Of a DNA stretch of 64,000 bases, positions 28,188-36,525 are shown one piece after another (the stretch's first letter is position 1; each line of letters begins with the position of its first letter). A program made the position numbers and the translations under genes. Below the pieces are notes generated by a model, which had not been told where the DNA came from, did not search any database, and saw nothing but the letters and a program-made list of their open reading frames with translations. Where the stretch lies: the NCBI RefSeq assembly GCF_023256325.1, contig NZ_JAGDXI010000044.1:1-64000 (forward strand), written 5' to 3'. Source of the stretch: Caldisphaera sp. Its GTDB lineage: Archaea; Thermoproteota; Thermoprotei_A; Sulfolobales; Acidilobaceae.

Positions 28188-29353
28188 CTTTTCAAACTAT
28201 TCAATAATTTATTTTTAATTGAAGATTCGTGGCTTAAATAGATTTTAGCTTTACAATAGCAACCTGAAGGCGATGGTATTCTATAGATTCCTGCACTATC
28301 TAATATATCGTAGCATCCAAGATGTGAACATATTTCCATTTTTTCAGTTCTTATTTTAGGTAAAATTTCAATTATTGAATTATATCCAGATACATTAAAT
28401 ATATCAAATTCTATTGTTTTATTATTAATTTCACTTAATATAACAGAAGAATAACCGCTTCTTATATGATTTATAATTTCATATCCATATGAAAAATTAG
28501 TATTAATATCTATTAAAGTATTAAAAGATTTTAAAATTCCACCCTTAACTATATAAAATGGTTTTGAAGAATTTATTTTTAGTTGGCCTGATTCAAATTC
28601 TAATTCAAAGCCATAGTTAGATACAAAACCAATTTCTGAATTCAAAACAAAAACATTTGTTCTAAAACTAGATTTTCTTGTATGAAATCTAAAAAACTTA
28701 AAAGGATAAAGGATAAAAAATGAAATGTCGTGATATGGTATTTTAAAAATTATTTCGTTTTCATGATTAAATAAAAGTGTTATATCGTTGTTAGTAAAAA
28801 GGGTCCCTATGTTAGTTTCATATATATTTATCCTGCCTAGTGAATACCTATCAATAACATTAAATTGTAAAGAACCTATGTTATAATTACTTTTCCCTTC
28901 TACTTTTTTTACTTCTAAACATTCCTGAGTCTTTACTTTTGAAAATGGATCTGAATCTCTTACATAAATTTTCTTATTATTGTAGCTAAAACAATTTCCA
29001 TAATTTAGCTCGTTAAGAATTGGTGCATGAGGAATAAAACCTAATGGATTAATTATGTAACTATCTTGAATTACTGTATTTGGACTATAGCTTTTATAAT
29101 TAAAAACCAAGTTTTTTATTGGTTTATCAGGAATACTCGACAACAAGCCTCCACCATTAATTTTCAGTTGGTAAGTATTGCAGCACAGCCATGTTAACTT
29201 TATATTGGCGCCAATTTTAACATCATAGATACCATTATTGTTAGCAATTGCAGGGAAACTTGGTATATTCAAAATCTCTTCTTTAAATATATCGTCTTTT
29301 TTAAAATTTTCAAAAAAATCAAACCACTCTTTAAATATTAAGCTTTTCTCCAA
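28184..29353 (-). CDS. Uncharacterised 389-aa protein
   Basis: I do not recognise this protein. It is soluble-looking, rich in aromatic residues, Asn and Ile, with predicted beta-strand character throughout (for example NLVFNYKSYSP, IIFKIPYHDISFFILYPFKF). It has no signal peptide and no transmembrane helix. Cysteines cluster near residue 55 (WLCCNTYQL) and at the C-terminus (EICSHLGCYDILDSAGIYRIPSPSGCYCKAK), which could bind metal or form disulfides. The TTG start at 29353 follows AGGTC. The gene sits between PDO and the ribosomal cluster, where L6 and later genes would normally be expected. Confidence 0.7.
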   Translation of the reverse strand: MEKSLIFKEWFDFFENFKKDDIFKEEILNIPSFPAIANNNGIYDVKIGANIKLTWLCCNTYQLKINGGGLLSSIPDKPIKNLVFNYKSYSPNTVIQDSYIINPLGFIPHAPILNELNYGNCFSYNNKKIYVRDSDPFSKVKTQECLEVKKVEGKSNYNIGSLQFNVIDRYSLGRINIYETNIGTLFTNNDITLLFNHENEIIFKIPYHDISFFILYPFKFFRFHTRKSSFRTNVFVLNSEIGFVSNYGFELEFESGQLKINSSKPFYIVKGGILKSFNTLIDINTNFSYGYEIINHIRSGYSSVILSEINNKTIEFDIFNVSGYNSIIEILPKIRTEKMEICSHLGCYDILDSAGIYRIPSPSGCYCKAKIYLSHESSIKNKLLNSLKS

Positions 29354-29424
29354 TTATTTGACCTCCAACCTAATTTTTATTAATTAATAAAACAAAAATA
29401 ATTTATACATAAAATAAATCTGCT

Positions 29425-29820
29425 TTAATAAACATATGCTATTATAATTCCTCCAGTTTTTTTGACTAGAGCGTCTTTATGAGTCATAACGCCTTGATTT
29501 GTAGACAAAATTAGATGACCAAGATCTCTACTTGCTAGGAATCTTCTTAAGTTCTCCGGAAGCCTTAATAATTCATTATACTTTATGGAAACCCTTGGCC
29601 TAACTGGACCTATTTTATTAATTCTTCCTAATAGCTGTACTTTAAACTTTCCAAATCTACCATCATCAACATATTCGAATTCTCCTATATATCCCTCTTT
29701 TTGAAGAACTCTTAGAACAGATGCTGAGAGCTTTGAAGCGGGTAACAATACGACTTCTCTTTCTCCCCTAAGCTCAGAATTCATTATTGAAGATAAATGA
29801 TAAGCCAAAACATCTACCAT
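29425..29820 (-). CDS. rps8: Ribosomal protein uS8
   Basis: Small-subunit protein uS8, 131 aa, which binds the central domain of 16S rRNA. Recognisable segments are DVLAYHLSSIMNSELRGEREVVLLPASKL at the N-terminus, RINKIGPVRPRVSIKY and the C-terminal STNQGVMTHKDALVKKTGGIIIAYVY. It is the last gene of the ribosomal cluster here. In most archaea L6, L32e, L19e, L18, S5, L30 and L15 follow, but none is present. Confidence 0.96.
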   Translation of the reverse strand: MVDVLAYHLSSIMNSELRGEREVVLLPASKLSASVLRVLQKEGYIGEFEYVDDGRFGKFKVQLLGRINKIGPVRPRVSIKYNELLRLPENLRRFLASRDLGHLILSTNQGVMTHKDALVKKTGGIIIAYVY

Positions 29821-29831
29821 TATCTATCACC

Positions 29832-29996
29832 TTACTTATATTTCTTAAACCCTAATGAGGGAGCTACCTCCCTAAAACATTGTCTGCATAAATAAATTCC
29901 ATATTTTTGAATAACAGCATCTCTTGTTCCACACCTTTGACACTTCTGAGCTCCACGTCCAATACTTTTTACTTTTGGTGGCTTATATTTTCCCAT
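29832..29996 (-). CDS. rps14: Ribosomal protein uS14 (zinc-binding type)
   Basis: A 54-aa small-subunit protein with the zinc motif CQRCGTRD and CRQCFREVA, followed by the conserved C-terminal PSLGFKKYK. The ATG at 29996 has GAGGTGA 5 nt upstream. The ORF-track start ten codons earlier overlaps the end of rpl5 and lacks a ribosome-binding site. It lies in the operon L5-S14-S8. Confidence 0.96.
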   Translation of the reverse strand: MGKYKPPKVKSIGRGAQKCQRCGTRDAVIQKYGIYLCRQCFREVAPSLGFKKYK

Positions 29997-30006
29997 TACA
30001 TTCACC

Positions 30007-30567
30007 TCATATAAATGTGACTCCAAGTTCTTTACTGAGCAGCACTATTGTTTCCTCTGGTTTCACTCTATGCCTTATTGGCATTTTAGATGTTTTAATC
30101 TTTCTCTTTTCTATTCTATATCCAGGTTTTTCTACTGTTATTATTACATCCATCCCTACTATACCTATTTCAGGATCATATCTAGCTCCCGGCAATAATA
30201 TATACTCAGTTATCCCAAATCCCACGTTACCGAACTTATCAATACTACTCTTTTTGATTCTATAGCCAACTGCTTCAAGTGCTTTCTTTAAAAACGCATA
30301 AGCCTTTTCTCCTCTTAATGTAACCATGGTTGCTATATTTTCACCTTTTCTTATACCAAAAGGCCTTACAGTTTTTTTAGCCCTTCTTAAAGAAGCCTTT
30401 TGACCTGTAAGTTGAGTTAGTAAATCTTGTATTTTAACTAGCTTTTCTCCCGATTGGCCTAACGCAATATTTACAGTTACCTTAACTATTCTTGGTTTAG
30501 TCATAGGATTTTCTTCCCATGACTTTAATATCTTATTTACCTCATTATCATCCAAAGCTATGCTCAT
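30007..30567 (-). CDS. rpl5: Ribosomal protein uL5
   Basis: Large-subunit protein uL5, 186 aa, which binds 5S rRNA. Clear family segments are [55 protein letters not shown] and [22 protein letters not shown]. The start overlaps the rps4e stop by 4 nt, indicating coupling. Gene order matches the archaeal spc-type cluster. Confidence 0.97.
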   Translation of the reverse strand: MSIALDDNEVNKILKSWEENPMTKPRIVKVTVNIALGQSGEKLVKIQDLLTQLTGQKASLRRAKKTVRPFGIRKGENIATMVTLRGEKAYAFLKKALEAVGYRIKKSSIDKFGNVGFGITEYILLPGARYDPEIGIVGMDVIITVEKPGYRIEKRKIKTSKMPIRHRVKPEETIVLLSKELGVTFI

Positions 30568-31322
30568 AACTCGATCTCCTCCGGTAATGTAATAACAGGT
30601 TTCTCTTTTCCTACAACTAATACGTATTCAAGAGCTGTTTGTATCTTTTTACCATCTTTTCCTTCTAAGGTTATTGAAGTCCATTTCCAGCCCCATTGTT
30701 TATTTATAGATACTAGCTTGCCTAACCTACCTACGTTCTTTCCCCAAACTATTAATGCTGAATCCCCGATTTGGAATGGTATATGATCTTTTATATCTTG
30801 ATTAGGTAACCCTATTAGTAAAGTATCTAATGTATTATACGGAACTTCCTTCTTCTCTTTTTCATTTAGTTTAATTAATATATTTCTACCTCCGCTAAGG
30901 TTTAATTGTATATTACCGCCTTTCACTACTGTTTTATTTTCTATCCTAACAGGTTTAATACTAGCTTCCTCTTTAGATATTTTATGCAACCTAAGATAAT
31001 CTGTAGGATAGGGAATTACTCTATAATATTCATCATTTTCTGGTATTTCCAATACATCCATAACACTTAAAGGATATTTATAATCCCTTACTACTTTTCC
31101 ATCAACCTTAATTTTCCCTTCAGCAATTATTTTTATTGCTTCCTTGCCGGATTCGGCATATTTTAATAAATCCCTTAAAACTAACATTAAAGGAAGGCTT
31201 TGTTCAACTTTATGTGGACCTGGAGATGGTTTAACAGTCCATGGTCTAACCTTTCTTGGAACAGGCCAAAATACTGGTGCTGTCTTTGCTTTAATAGATC
31301 TGCTTCCTCCCATATTGCCCAT
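30564..31322 (-). CDS. rps4e: Ribosomal protein eS4
   Basis: Archaeal/eukaryotic small-subunit protein eS4, 252 aa. The S4 RNA-binding domain (DLLKYAESGKEAIKIIAEGKIKVDGKVVRDYKYPLSVMDVLEI) is near residues 45-95, and a KOW-like segment (GKNVGRLGKLVSINKQWG) is near 195. The N-terminus PVFWPVPRKVRPWTVKPSPGPHK is typical. The ATG overlaps the rpl24 stop (TAATG) and has GGGTGA upstream. Confidence 0.97.
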   Translation of the reverse strand: MGNMGGSRSIKAKTAPVFWPVPRKVRPWTVKPSPGPHKVEQSLPLMLVLRDLLKYAESGKEAIKIIAEGKIKVDGKVVRDYKYPLSVMDVLEIPENDEYYRVIPYPTDYLRLHKISKEEASIKPVRIENKTVVKGGNIQLNLSGGRNILIKLNEKEKKEVPYNTLDTLLIGLPNQDIKDHIPFQIGDSALIVWGKNVGRLGKLVSINKQWGWKWTSITLEGKDGKKIQTALEYVLVVGKEKPVITLPEEIEL

Positions 31323-31765
31323 TACTTTTCACCCTCTTTTTCTTCTGGCTGTTTTTCTTCAACTTTAGCTTCTGAAACACTTTTTTCTTCTTGCGTTACC
31401 ATTTTTCCTCCTCTCCTCTGCACAATTTTCTTTCTTTCTTCGTCTTTTAAATCTAAATCAGTGATGACTAGATTCCAAGGCCTAAATTTGACAGGTATTT
31501 CTGTCCCATCGGCTTTTTTCCTTGTAATACCTTCAATTTTAACAAACAATCTTTTTAGATCTACCTCTGATACCTTACCTGATTTTCCTTTATATGATCC
31601 TTTAACAACTTTAACCTTATCGCCTACTCTTAATGGCATGTTTCTAATTCCAAATTTTTCTCTTAATTCTTTACTTAATTGCACTGTTACCAACTTATGT
31701 TTCAAATGAAGAGGCATATTAAATAAAAACTTACGCTGTTTCCTAGGACTAGATGATTTCATCAT
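31322..31765 (-). CDS. rpl24: Ribosomal protein uL24
   Basis: Large-subunit protein uL24, 147 aa. The KOW motif MPLRVGDKVKVVKGSYKGKSGKVSEVDLKR is near residue 45. The N-terminus SSSPRKQRKFLFNMPLHLK is the archaeal L26e-type extension. The C-terminal tail is highly charged with Glu/Lys. GAGGTG lies about 5 nt before the ATG at 31765, so I trimmed the ORF-track start, which overlaps rpl14. Confidence 0.97.
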   Translation of the reverse strand: MMKSSSPRKQRKFLFNMPLHLKHKLVTVQLSKELREKFGIRNMPLRVGDKVKVVKGSYKGKSGKVSEVDLKRLFVKIEGITRKKADGTEIPVKFRPWNLVITDLDLKDEERKKIVQRRGGKMVTQEEKSVSEAKVEEKQPEEKEGEK

Positions 31766-31775
31766 ATATAACACC

Positions 31776-32198
31776 TCATATAATTGAGGTAGCAAGCTTA
31801 GCTACCGTAGGCCATCTTTCTGCTACTTCTTTTGGAACTGCACCTCTTATTTCGCTTCCTTTGGGAGTTCCATCAGGATTAACCAAAACTAGTGCATTGT
31901 CGTTAAATGATATCCAAGTACCATCAGACCTTTTATAAGGTCTTTTCTGTCTTATAACAACGGCATAACTTATTTGCTTTCTAACTTGAGGAGTTCCTTT
32001 CTTAATAGACACTACCACTAAATCACCAACAGTTGCTCTTGCTAATCTCCTAACCCTGGTCTTCACTAATGGAACATCAACAATTAAAGCTTCCTTAGCC
32101 CCACTATTATCTGCTACAAATGCTGTTGAACCAACTTGAAGACCTGCACTTAATCCTCTTCTTGAAAGCACTGCTCCATATTTCTTCCTCTTTGGCAT
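31776..32198 (-). CDS. rpl14: Ribosomal protein uL14
   Basis: Large-subunit protein uL14, 140 aa, located at the subunit interface. Family signatures are GSTAFVADNSGAKEALIVDVP, VRRLARATVGDLVVVSIKKGTPQ and the C-terminal EIRGAVPKEVAERWPTVAKLATSII. The ATG is 14 nt after the rps17 stop. Archaeal order S17-L14-L24 is preserved. Confidence 0.97.
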   Translation of the reverse strand: MPKRKKYGAVLSRRGLSAGLQVGSTAFVADNSGAKEALIVDVPLVKTRVRRLARATVGDLVVVSIKKGTPQVRKQISYAVVIRQKRPYKRSDGTWISFNDNALVLVNPDGTPKGSEIRGAVPKEVAERWPTVAKLATSII

Positions 32199-32212
32199 TT
32201 ATTTAGCACCCC

Positions 32213-32554
32213 TTATGTATGCTTACCTAAGATTACAAACTTTATAGTTTTTGATAATGGTCTAGTTTCACCAATTAATACTTTATCTCCTTCCTTTATA
32301 TCTAAACATGCAGGAACATGCACGTGCTTTTTAGTTCTCCTCCACTCGTATCTTTTATACTTACGATCATAATACAAATACTCATGCCTTACAACTGCAC
32401 TTTCCTTTGTTCTTAGCTTTTCAACAACAGCTTCTAATAATACACCTCTAACTTTAAGTGATCCATGCCATGGGCAATATGGATCACTACAGCTTTTTTG
32501 GGGCGGAACCACCCCAGGTATCTGCAAATTCTTTATTGTTTTCTGCTCTGGCAT
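32213..32554 (-). CDS. rps17: Ribosomal protein uS17
   Basis: Small-subunit protein uS17, 113 aa. The archaeal N-terminal extension SCSDPYCPWHGSLKVRG precedes the OB fold (AVVRHEYLYYDRKYKRYEWRRTKKHVHVPAC) and ends in GDKVLIGETRPLSKTIKFVILGK. It heads a sub-operon with its own TATA box at 32614-32621, needed because a GNAT gene interrupts the usual S3-L29-S17 continuity. Confidence 0.96.
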   Translation of the reverse strand: MPEQKTIKNLQIPGVVPPQKSCSDPYCPWHGSLKVRGVLLEAVVEKLRTKESAVVRHEYLYYDRKYKRYEWRRTKKHVHVPACLDIKEGDKVLIGETRPLSKTIKFVILGKHT

Positions 32555-32613
32555 TAACCTTACACCTATCGCGATTCCTTATTTTACCGCACATCAAAAA
32601 GTAAAAAATGATA

Positions 32614-32621
32614 CTTATAAA
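32614..32621 (-). promoter_or_regulatory. TATA box of rps17 operon
   Basis: On the minus strand, GAGTTTATAAGTAT lies about 65 nt before the rps17 ATG, giving a leader of about 35-40 nt with GGTGTAAGG near its end. Confidence 0.45.
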
Positions 32622-32768
32622 CTCTATTGGAACTCTTACAATATGAAACCTATATATTCCTAAAAATTAAAAGAGCTAATTTATTTTCTTACAATATTAG
32701 ATAACAAATGACATTTTTATTATTTTTTTATATATTATTCTAAAAGTAAACATTAATAACCTAATTAA

Positions 32769-33365
32769 TTAGATTATGTGATAATCTTTAATATTTATCC
32801 CGACTTGTTTAATCTTTTTTTGAGCTTCACTAAACAACAGGTCTTTATTGCACATATAAAGAAGAAGAGTTTTTAATTGCTTTTTAACGTTATCATAAAT
32901 AAATTCAGGCAATTCCGCTTTCTTTTCGCACTTTAAGTTTTCTAATATTTTTATAGATCTTATATTCTCAAGATCAACATAAGCCATAATATATTTGACA
33001 TCAATTTTGGAAACCGCACTAAAAATTTGAGCATAGATAAGACCAGTTCCTCTAAACTCCTCAGATAAACCATAAGCGATTTCTGCTATGTGAGGTTGGA
33101 GCATAATGCCAAATTTCGGACCTATAGTAACTATCACATCACCAACAACATAATTATCGCTTATAGCTAAATCGATATTTATTTCTTTGTTTTTAATTCT
33201 ATTTTCCAGCACATCTGGTTTGCTAAGTTTACCTGTATAATTGAATAGCCTATATGAAGTAAAATCATTAATTAACTTAGACCAAAACGCTATGATCTTT
33301 TCTGAATCCTTTGGATTTGCTTCCCTAAGCTCAATTATTCTTCCATCTTTCAAATTAATAAACAA
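32769..33365 (-). CDS. GNAT family N-acetyltransferase inserted in ribosomal cluster
   Basis: A 198-aa acetyltransferase-like protein. The acetyl-CoA-binding motif A appears as YGLSEEFRGTGLIYAQIFSAV around residue 115 (R-G-x-G), preceded by the strand HIAEIA and followed by YIMAYVDLENIRSIKILENLKCEKKAELPEF, the usual C-terminal part. The substrate is unknown. It lies between rnp1 and rps17 on the ribosomal strand but is separated by over 200 nt on each side, so it is probably transcribed separately. Confidence 0.8.
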   Translation of the reverse strand: MFINLKDGRIIELREANPKDSEKIIAFWSKLINDFTSYRLFNYTGKLSKPDVLENRIKNKEINIDLAISDNYVVGDVIVTIGPKFGIMLQPHIAEIAYGLSEEFRGTGLIYAQIFSAVSKIDVKYIMAYVDLENIRSIKILENLKCEKKAELPEFIYDNVKKQLKTLLLYMCNKDLLFSEAQKKIKQVGINIKDYHII

Positions 33366-33589
33366 TATTATTCGCCTTTATTCTTTGAAACTTAATACTT
33401 TTTAATAACTACTCTATATTACAAAATTTAAATATTATTACGTATAAATAAAAACAAATATAGATTTACAAAATCATGTTTAGAGATTTGTAACATGTCT
33501 TTTTAATTAGAATAATCATAAATCTAAAGCATTAAGCTAAAAAGTAAAAAATTATCTAAAAAATAATTTGTATTAAACAATAACAAATA

Positions 33590-33862
33590 TCATTTTAATA
33601 TATTTTTAGCTCTGTCTTCAGGCCTTCCTATCAACTCGTCTCCTAAAATAATTATTTTTTCACTATCGACTCTAAATTCAAGAACTGCCCCTTTTTTTAA
33701 AATTTTTAATTTATCTTTATCTGTTTCCAAAACTATAGTATTTTTTGTTTCATAAAATATTCTTCCGCATTTACCTTCTAAAGAAGGATCCAAATGCTTA
33801 ATGATACAAACTTCTAATCCAATTATTTCATGATATAATAAATTTTTTCTATTTACTTTCAA
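33590..33862 (-). CDS. rnp1: RNase P protein Rpp29 (Rnp1/Pop4)
   Basis: A 90-aa RNase P protein subunit that binds the specificity side of the RNA together with Rpp21. The Sm-like beta-barrel motif is visible: EIIGLEVCIIKHLDPSLEGKCGRIFYETKNTIVLET near residues 12-47, then LKKGAVLEFRVDSEKIIILGDELIGRPEDR. Its place after L29 within the ribosomal operon is the standard archaeal arrangement. It begins 12 nt after the rpl29 stop. Confidence 0.9.
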   Translation of the reverse strand: MKVNRKNLLYHEIIGLEVCIIKHLDPSLEGKCGRIFYETKNTIVLETDKDKLKILKKGAVLEFRVDSEKIIILGDELIGRPEDRAKNILK

Positions 33863-33874
33863 AAAAGGTCACAT

Positions 33875-34069
33875 TTATTTACTTTGAGTCTTTTTCTTTT
33901 CATTAAGTAATGTCAAGATTCTGGCCTTATTTTTTCTAAGCTGTTTTATTCTAGCTGGATTATCAAGTGAACCTGTAGATGCCTTATGTCTTAATACTGT
34001 CAAATCAGATATCGTATCATTTAATGTTTTCTTAATTTCTTCATCCTGCATTTTTCTCAGTTCACTCAT
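33875..34069 (-). CDS. rpl29: Ribosomal protein uL29
   Basis: Large-subunit protein uL29, about 64 aa, a helical hairpin near the exit tunnel. MSELRKMQDEEIKKTLNDTISDLTVLRHKAS and NPARIKQLRKNKARILTLLNEK are typical. I chose the ATG at 34069; the ORF-track start gives an unusually long N-terminus lying inside rps3. It overlaps the rps3 stop by 8 nt, suggesting coupled translation. Confidence 0.92.
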   Translation of the reverse strand: MSELRKMQDEEIKKTLNDTISDLTVLRHKASTGSLDNPARIKQLRKNKARILTLLNEKKKTQSK

Positions 34070-34808
34070 TTTGAGCTTGTATTTCCCCACCTTCCTCAAC
34101 CTCCTTTTCTTCACTTATTTCTTCCATCATTTCCTCTAGTTTTTCTTGTCCTTCCTCAGATTTAATTTCTTCTACCTGCTCTCTTAAAGATTGAATAACA
34201 TTTTTGATTTCATCTTCTCCTTTCTCATATATATGCGGTTGCGATGCCTGTTGCTTAACTATAATAACTCTCACACCATAAACTCCTTGAGGAAGTTTTG
34301 CACCTGAAACTGCTTTATCAACATATTGATCCACAATATCCCCAGTTTTGATTACCTTACCCATTTGAAGCTTCTCAAATTTAGCTCTTTCATTCGTTAA
34401 TTTACCGCTTATTACTATTTCTGCCCCAATAGCACCAGCTTCTATTATTCTCCTTAATGTTGCCATAGCAACCCTTCTAAAATGATAACCCATTTCTAAA
34501 GATCTAGCAACTCTAAATGCTTGAACTCTTGCATTAAGCTCCATATTATCTGGTTGACTAACAGTTACTTGAGCGTTTTCTAAACCAAAGACTTTCTGGA
34601 ACACTCCTTGCAATCTTCTAATTGTTGCTCCTTTCCTACCAATTATAAGTGCAGGTCTTTCCGCATATATGTGAATTCTTGTGCCAAGACCACTTTGAAT
34701 TATATGAACTCCAGAATATCCCGCTGTATAGAAGTTTTGAGCAAGATATTCATCTATCTTTGCTCTAAGCATTGCCTGATCTAAGAAGTATTTTTTTATT
34801 CTAGACAT
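34062..34808 (-). CDS. rps3: Ribosomal protein uS3
   Basis: Small-subunit protein uS3, 248 aa, at the mRNA entry site. The KH domain has IIQSGLGTRIHIYAERPALIIGRKGATIRRLQGVFQKVFG near residues 35-75. The C-terminal domain includes GYHFRRVAMATLRRIIEAGAIGAEIVISGKL. The acidic tail (EEMMEEISEEKEVEEGGE) is an archaeal feature. The start lies 4 nt after the rpl22 stop. Confidence 0.97.
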   Translation of the reverse strand: MSRIKKYFLDQAMLRAKIDEYLAQNFYTAGYSGVHIIQSGLGTRIHIYAERPALIIGRKGATIRRLQGVFQKVFGLENAQVTVSQPDNMELNARVQAFRVARSLEMGYHFRRVAMATLRRIIEAGAIGAEIVISGKLTNERAKFEKLQMGKVIKTGDIVDQYVDKAVSGAKLPQGVYGVRVIIVKQQASQPHIYEKGEDEIKNVIQSLREQVEEIKSEEGQEKLEEMMEEISEEKEVEEGGEIQAQNE

Positions 34809-34812
34809 AACT

Positions 34813-35286
34813 TCATCCCTCCATTCTAACTATCACTTCTACATTTGACCTGAATTTTCTAATTATATCAGCTCTTCCGAAGGCTCTAGGCATAGCTCTT
34901 TTTAATGTTAGGCCCTTGCTCACACCTATGTGAGATATAACTAATTTATCTACTTCTAATCCTTTATTTTCTGCATTATTTTCCACATTTTCTAGCAATT
35001 TTAAAACATATCTAGAAGCTTTGATGGGATATCTACCAGAAGGTACGCCCCATCTATCGCTTAAACCTCTCTTATGAGAAACCTTTTTGTTAGATCTTCT
35101 AAATGGTATTGGCTCTTTCTGTTCAATTACATTTTCTAAGAATTTTTCAGCTTTCTTTAAATTCATACCATTTATTGCCTTTGCTATCTCAACTATTACC
35201 TTAGGATGTACAGGAACTTCCCTAATTACTGCTTTTGCAATTTTACTTTCGTCGGGAATTTTAACTGAATAACTCCATTCTGGCAA
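34813..35286 (-). CDS. rpl22: Ribosomal protein uL22
   Basis: Large-subunit protein uL22, 157 aa, lining the peptide exit tunnel. EVPVHPKVIVEIAKAINGMNLKKAEKFLENVI, the archaeal insertion HKRGLSDRWGVPSGRYPIKASRYVLKLLENVENNAENKGL and the C-terminal GLTLKRAMPRAFGRADIIRKFRSNVEVIVRM are diagnostic. It lies between S19 and S3 in canonical order. Confidence 0.97.
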   Translation of the reverse strand: MPEWSYSVKIPDESKIAKAVIREVPVHPKVIVEIAKAINGMNLKKAEKFLENVIEQKEPIPFRRSNKKVSHKRGLSDRWGVPSGRYPIKASRYVLKLLENVENNAENKGLEVDKLVISHIGVSKGLTLKRAMPRAFGRADIIRKFRSNVEVIVRMEG

Positions 35287-35296
35287 TTAAACCACC

Positions 35297-35734
35297 TCAT
35301 ACTTTAGCAGCTACATGCAAGCTGCTCTTAGATGCCTTTAATCCAGGCTCTCCATGATGAACAGTTTTTGTTGTATGACTATATTCTCCAAGTCTATGCC
35401 CAATCATTTCTGGGGTTATTTTTACCGAAACGTATTCCTTACCGTTATGAACTGCTATTGTTAACCCAATCATTTCTGGCAATATAACTAAATCCCTAAC
35501 ATGAGTTTTGATTACTGTATTTACTTTGCTAGGATCCTGCTGAATAGCCTTCCTAAGAGCTCTGATCTTAGCTAACAATGTTTTCTGAGAAGGCGTAAAA
35601 CCCCTCGTTAAGCTTCTCCTAGATCTTGATGGAAATAACTTTACTAATTCGTCCATAGGCATATTTAGTAATTCTTCTAAAGTCTTTCCTCTATATTTAA
35701 ATCGCTTCCATTCTGGTTTCAGTTCAATCGACAT
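35297..35734 (-). CDS. rps19: Ribosomal protein uS19
   Basis: Small-subunit protein uS19, about 145 aa in the archaeal long form. [35 protein letters not shown] is the archaeal N-terminus, and [50 protein letters not shown] is the conserved core. The ATG at 35734 has GGTGA 5 nt upstream. It is the first gene of the cluster here; L3, L4, L23 and L2, which usually precede it, are absent. Confidence 0.97.
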   Translation of the reverse strand: MSIELKPEWKRFKYRGKTLEELLNMPMDELVKLFPSRSRRSLTRGFTPSQKTLLAKIRALRKAIQQDPSKVNTVIKTHVRDLVILPEMIGLTIAVHNGKEYVSVKITPEMIGHRLGEYSHTTKTVHHGEPGLKASKSSLHVAAKV

Positions 35735-35778
35735 TTCTTTCACCTAACTGGCTCGCGCGCTTTCTAGCAATTCCTAGT

Positions 35779-35786
35779 TATTTATA
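35779..35786 (-). promoter_or_regulatory. TATA box of rps19 ribosomal operon
   Basis: GGAGTATAAATAAC on the minus strand, with an AAAGGAG-like BRE upstream, lies about 45 nt before the rps19 ATG. The leader contains a GC-rich GCGCGCGAGCC segment. This indicates that transcription of the cluster starts here rather than at an upstream L2. Confidence 0.5.
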
Positions 35787-35862
35787 CTCCTTTAAAATCC
35801 TTTTATGCTATAATGAAATAAATTTAAATAAATTATTTAGTAAATTTTATTTAAAAACAAGT

Positions 35863-36291
35863 TTAATATGAAGGAACTTCAAATTGCTTTACTCTTACCT
35901 GGGTAACAATATCGATAGATTCTAATGCTGATTTTAGTTTATCAGCATCGATAGAACTCTGACTAATGTCTATAATAAATGTGCACTCTCCTTCCTCTCT
36001 CCTTGTTATAGATGTGCATCTATTTGCAATAATGTCTATTTTATACTCTGCAATTTTATCAATAACCTTTGCTAACGATCCCGGTTTATCTACCATATCA
36101 ATGCTTAACTCTAAGACTTTAGCATTTTCAGATAATATAGGGCTTATTACTATTTCTTTTTTATCACTATCAGCTAATAACGCAACTAGCATTCCTGGTT
36201 CTATACCTAAGTTTTCCCTCATGGTTTGAGGTATCGTTATCCTGCCTTTGGAATCTACCTTAACCAATCCAGTAATTCTACTACTTGACAC
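35863..36291 (-). CDS. AbrB/MazE-type DNA-binding domain fused to ACT domain
   Basis: A 142-aa putative regulator. The N-terminal swapped-hairpin AbrB domain (about 5-50) has VKVDSKGRITIPQTMRENLGIEPGMLVALL. The C-terminal ACT domain (about 60-140) has LELSIDMVDKPGSLAKVIDKIAEYKIDIIANRC, the ligand-binding fold of amino-acid-sensing proteins. This suggests ligand-responsive transcription control, with ligand and targets unknown. GTG at 36291 follows GGTG by 6-7 nt, so I trimmed the ORF-track start. It is monocistronic, just upstream of the ribosomal cluster on the same strand. Confidence 0.85.
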   Translation of the reverse strand: MSSSRITGLVKVDSKGRITIPQTMRENLGIEPGMLVALLADSDKKEIVISPILSENAKVLELSIDMVDKPGSLAKVIDKIAEYKIDIIANRCTSITRREEGECTFIIDISQSSIDADKLKSALESIDIVTQVRVKQFEVPSY

Positions 36292-36439
36292 AAAGTACAC
36301 CCCATTAAATTCTCAACCTATTTTACGTACATCCTTTTTATTATAGATAAGTTAAGAGATATAAAATTTTACTTTTTGTAACAGTTTTCAATTTAAAATA
36401 AAAAAATTCAGAAAGTATTAGCGTATTTTACAAACATTT

Positions 36440-36502
36440 GCGGTCAGAGTGAGACTAGGTATTTCATCCCTCCATCATTGGTTGCCCACGTCATCATACC
36501 GC
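36440..36502 (-). ncRNA. C/D box sRNA
   Basis: On the minus strand a C box ATGATGA (36497-36491) and a D box CTGA (36447-36444) are flanked by GCGG (36502-36499) and CCGC (36443-36440), which pair as the terminal stem of a kink-turn. The 43-nt interior holds a C'-like GGATGAA, with a degenerate D' (ATGA) near its middle. Guides would be CGTGGGCAACC and a segment ending CTAGTCTCACT. A TATA box (TATATAAAAG, plus 36526-36535) lies about 29 nt before the 5' end, fitting a dedicated promoter. The methylation targets were not identified. Confidence 0.72.
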
Positions 36503-36525
36503 TAATATTTAGTCGGTATCATATG

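Noticed and set aside
28184-29353. A ribosomal protein (L6 position) hidden in the 389-aa gene
   Set aside because: The sequence has no resemblance to L6 or any other ribosomal protein.
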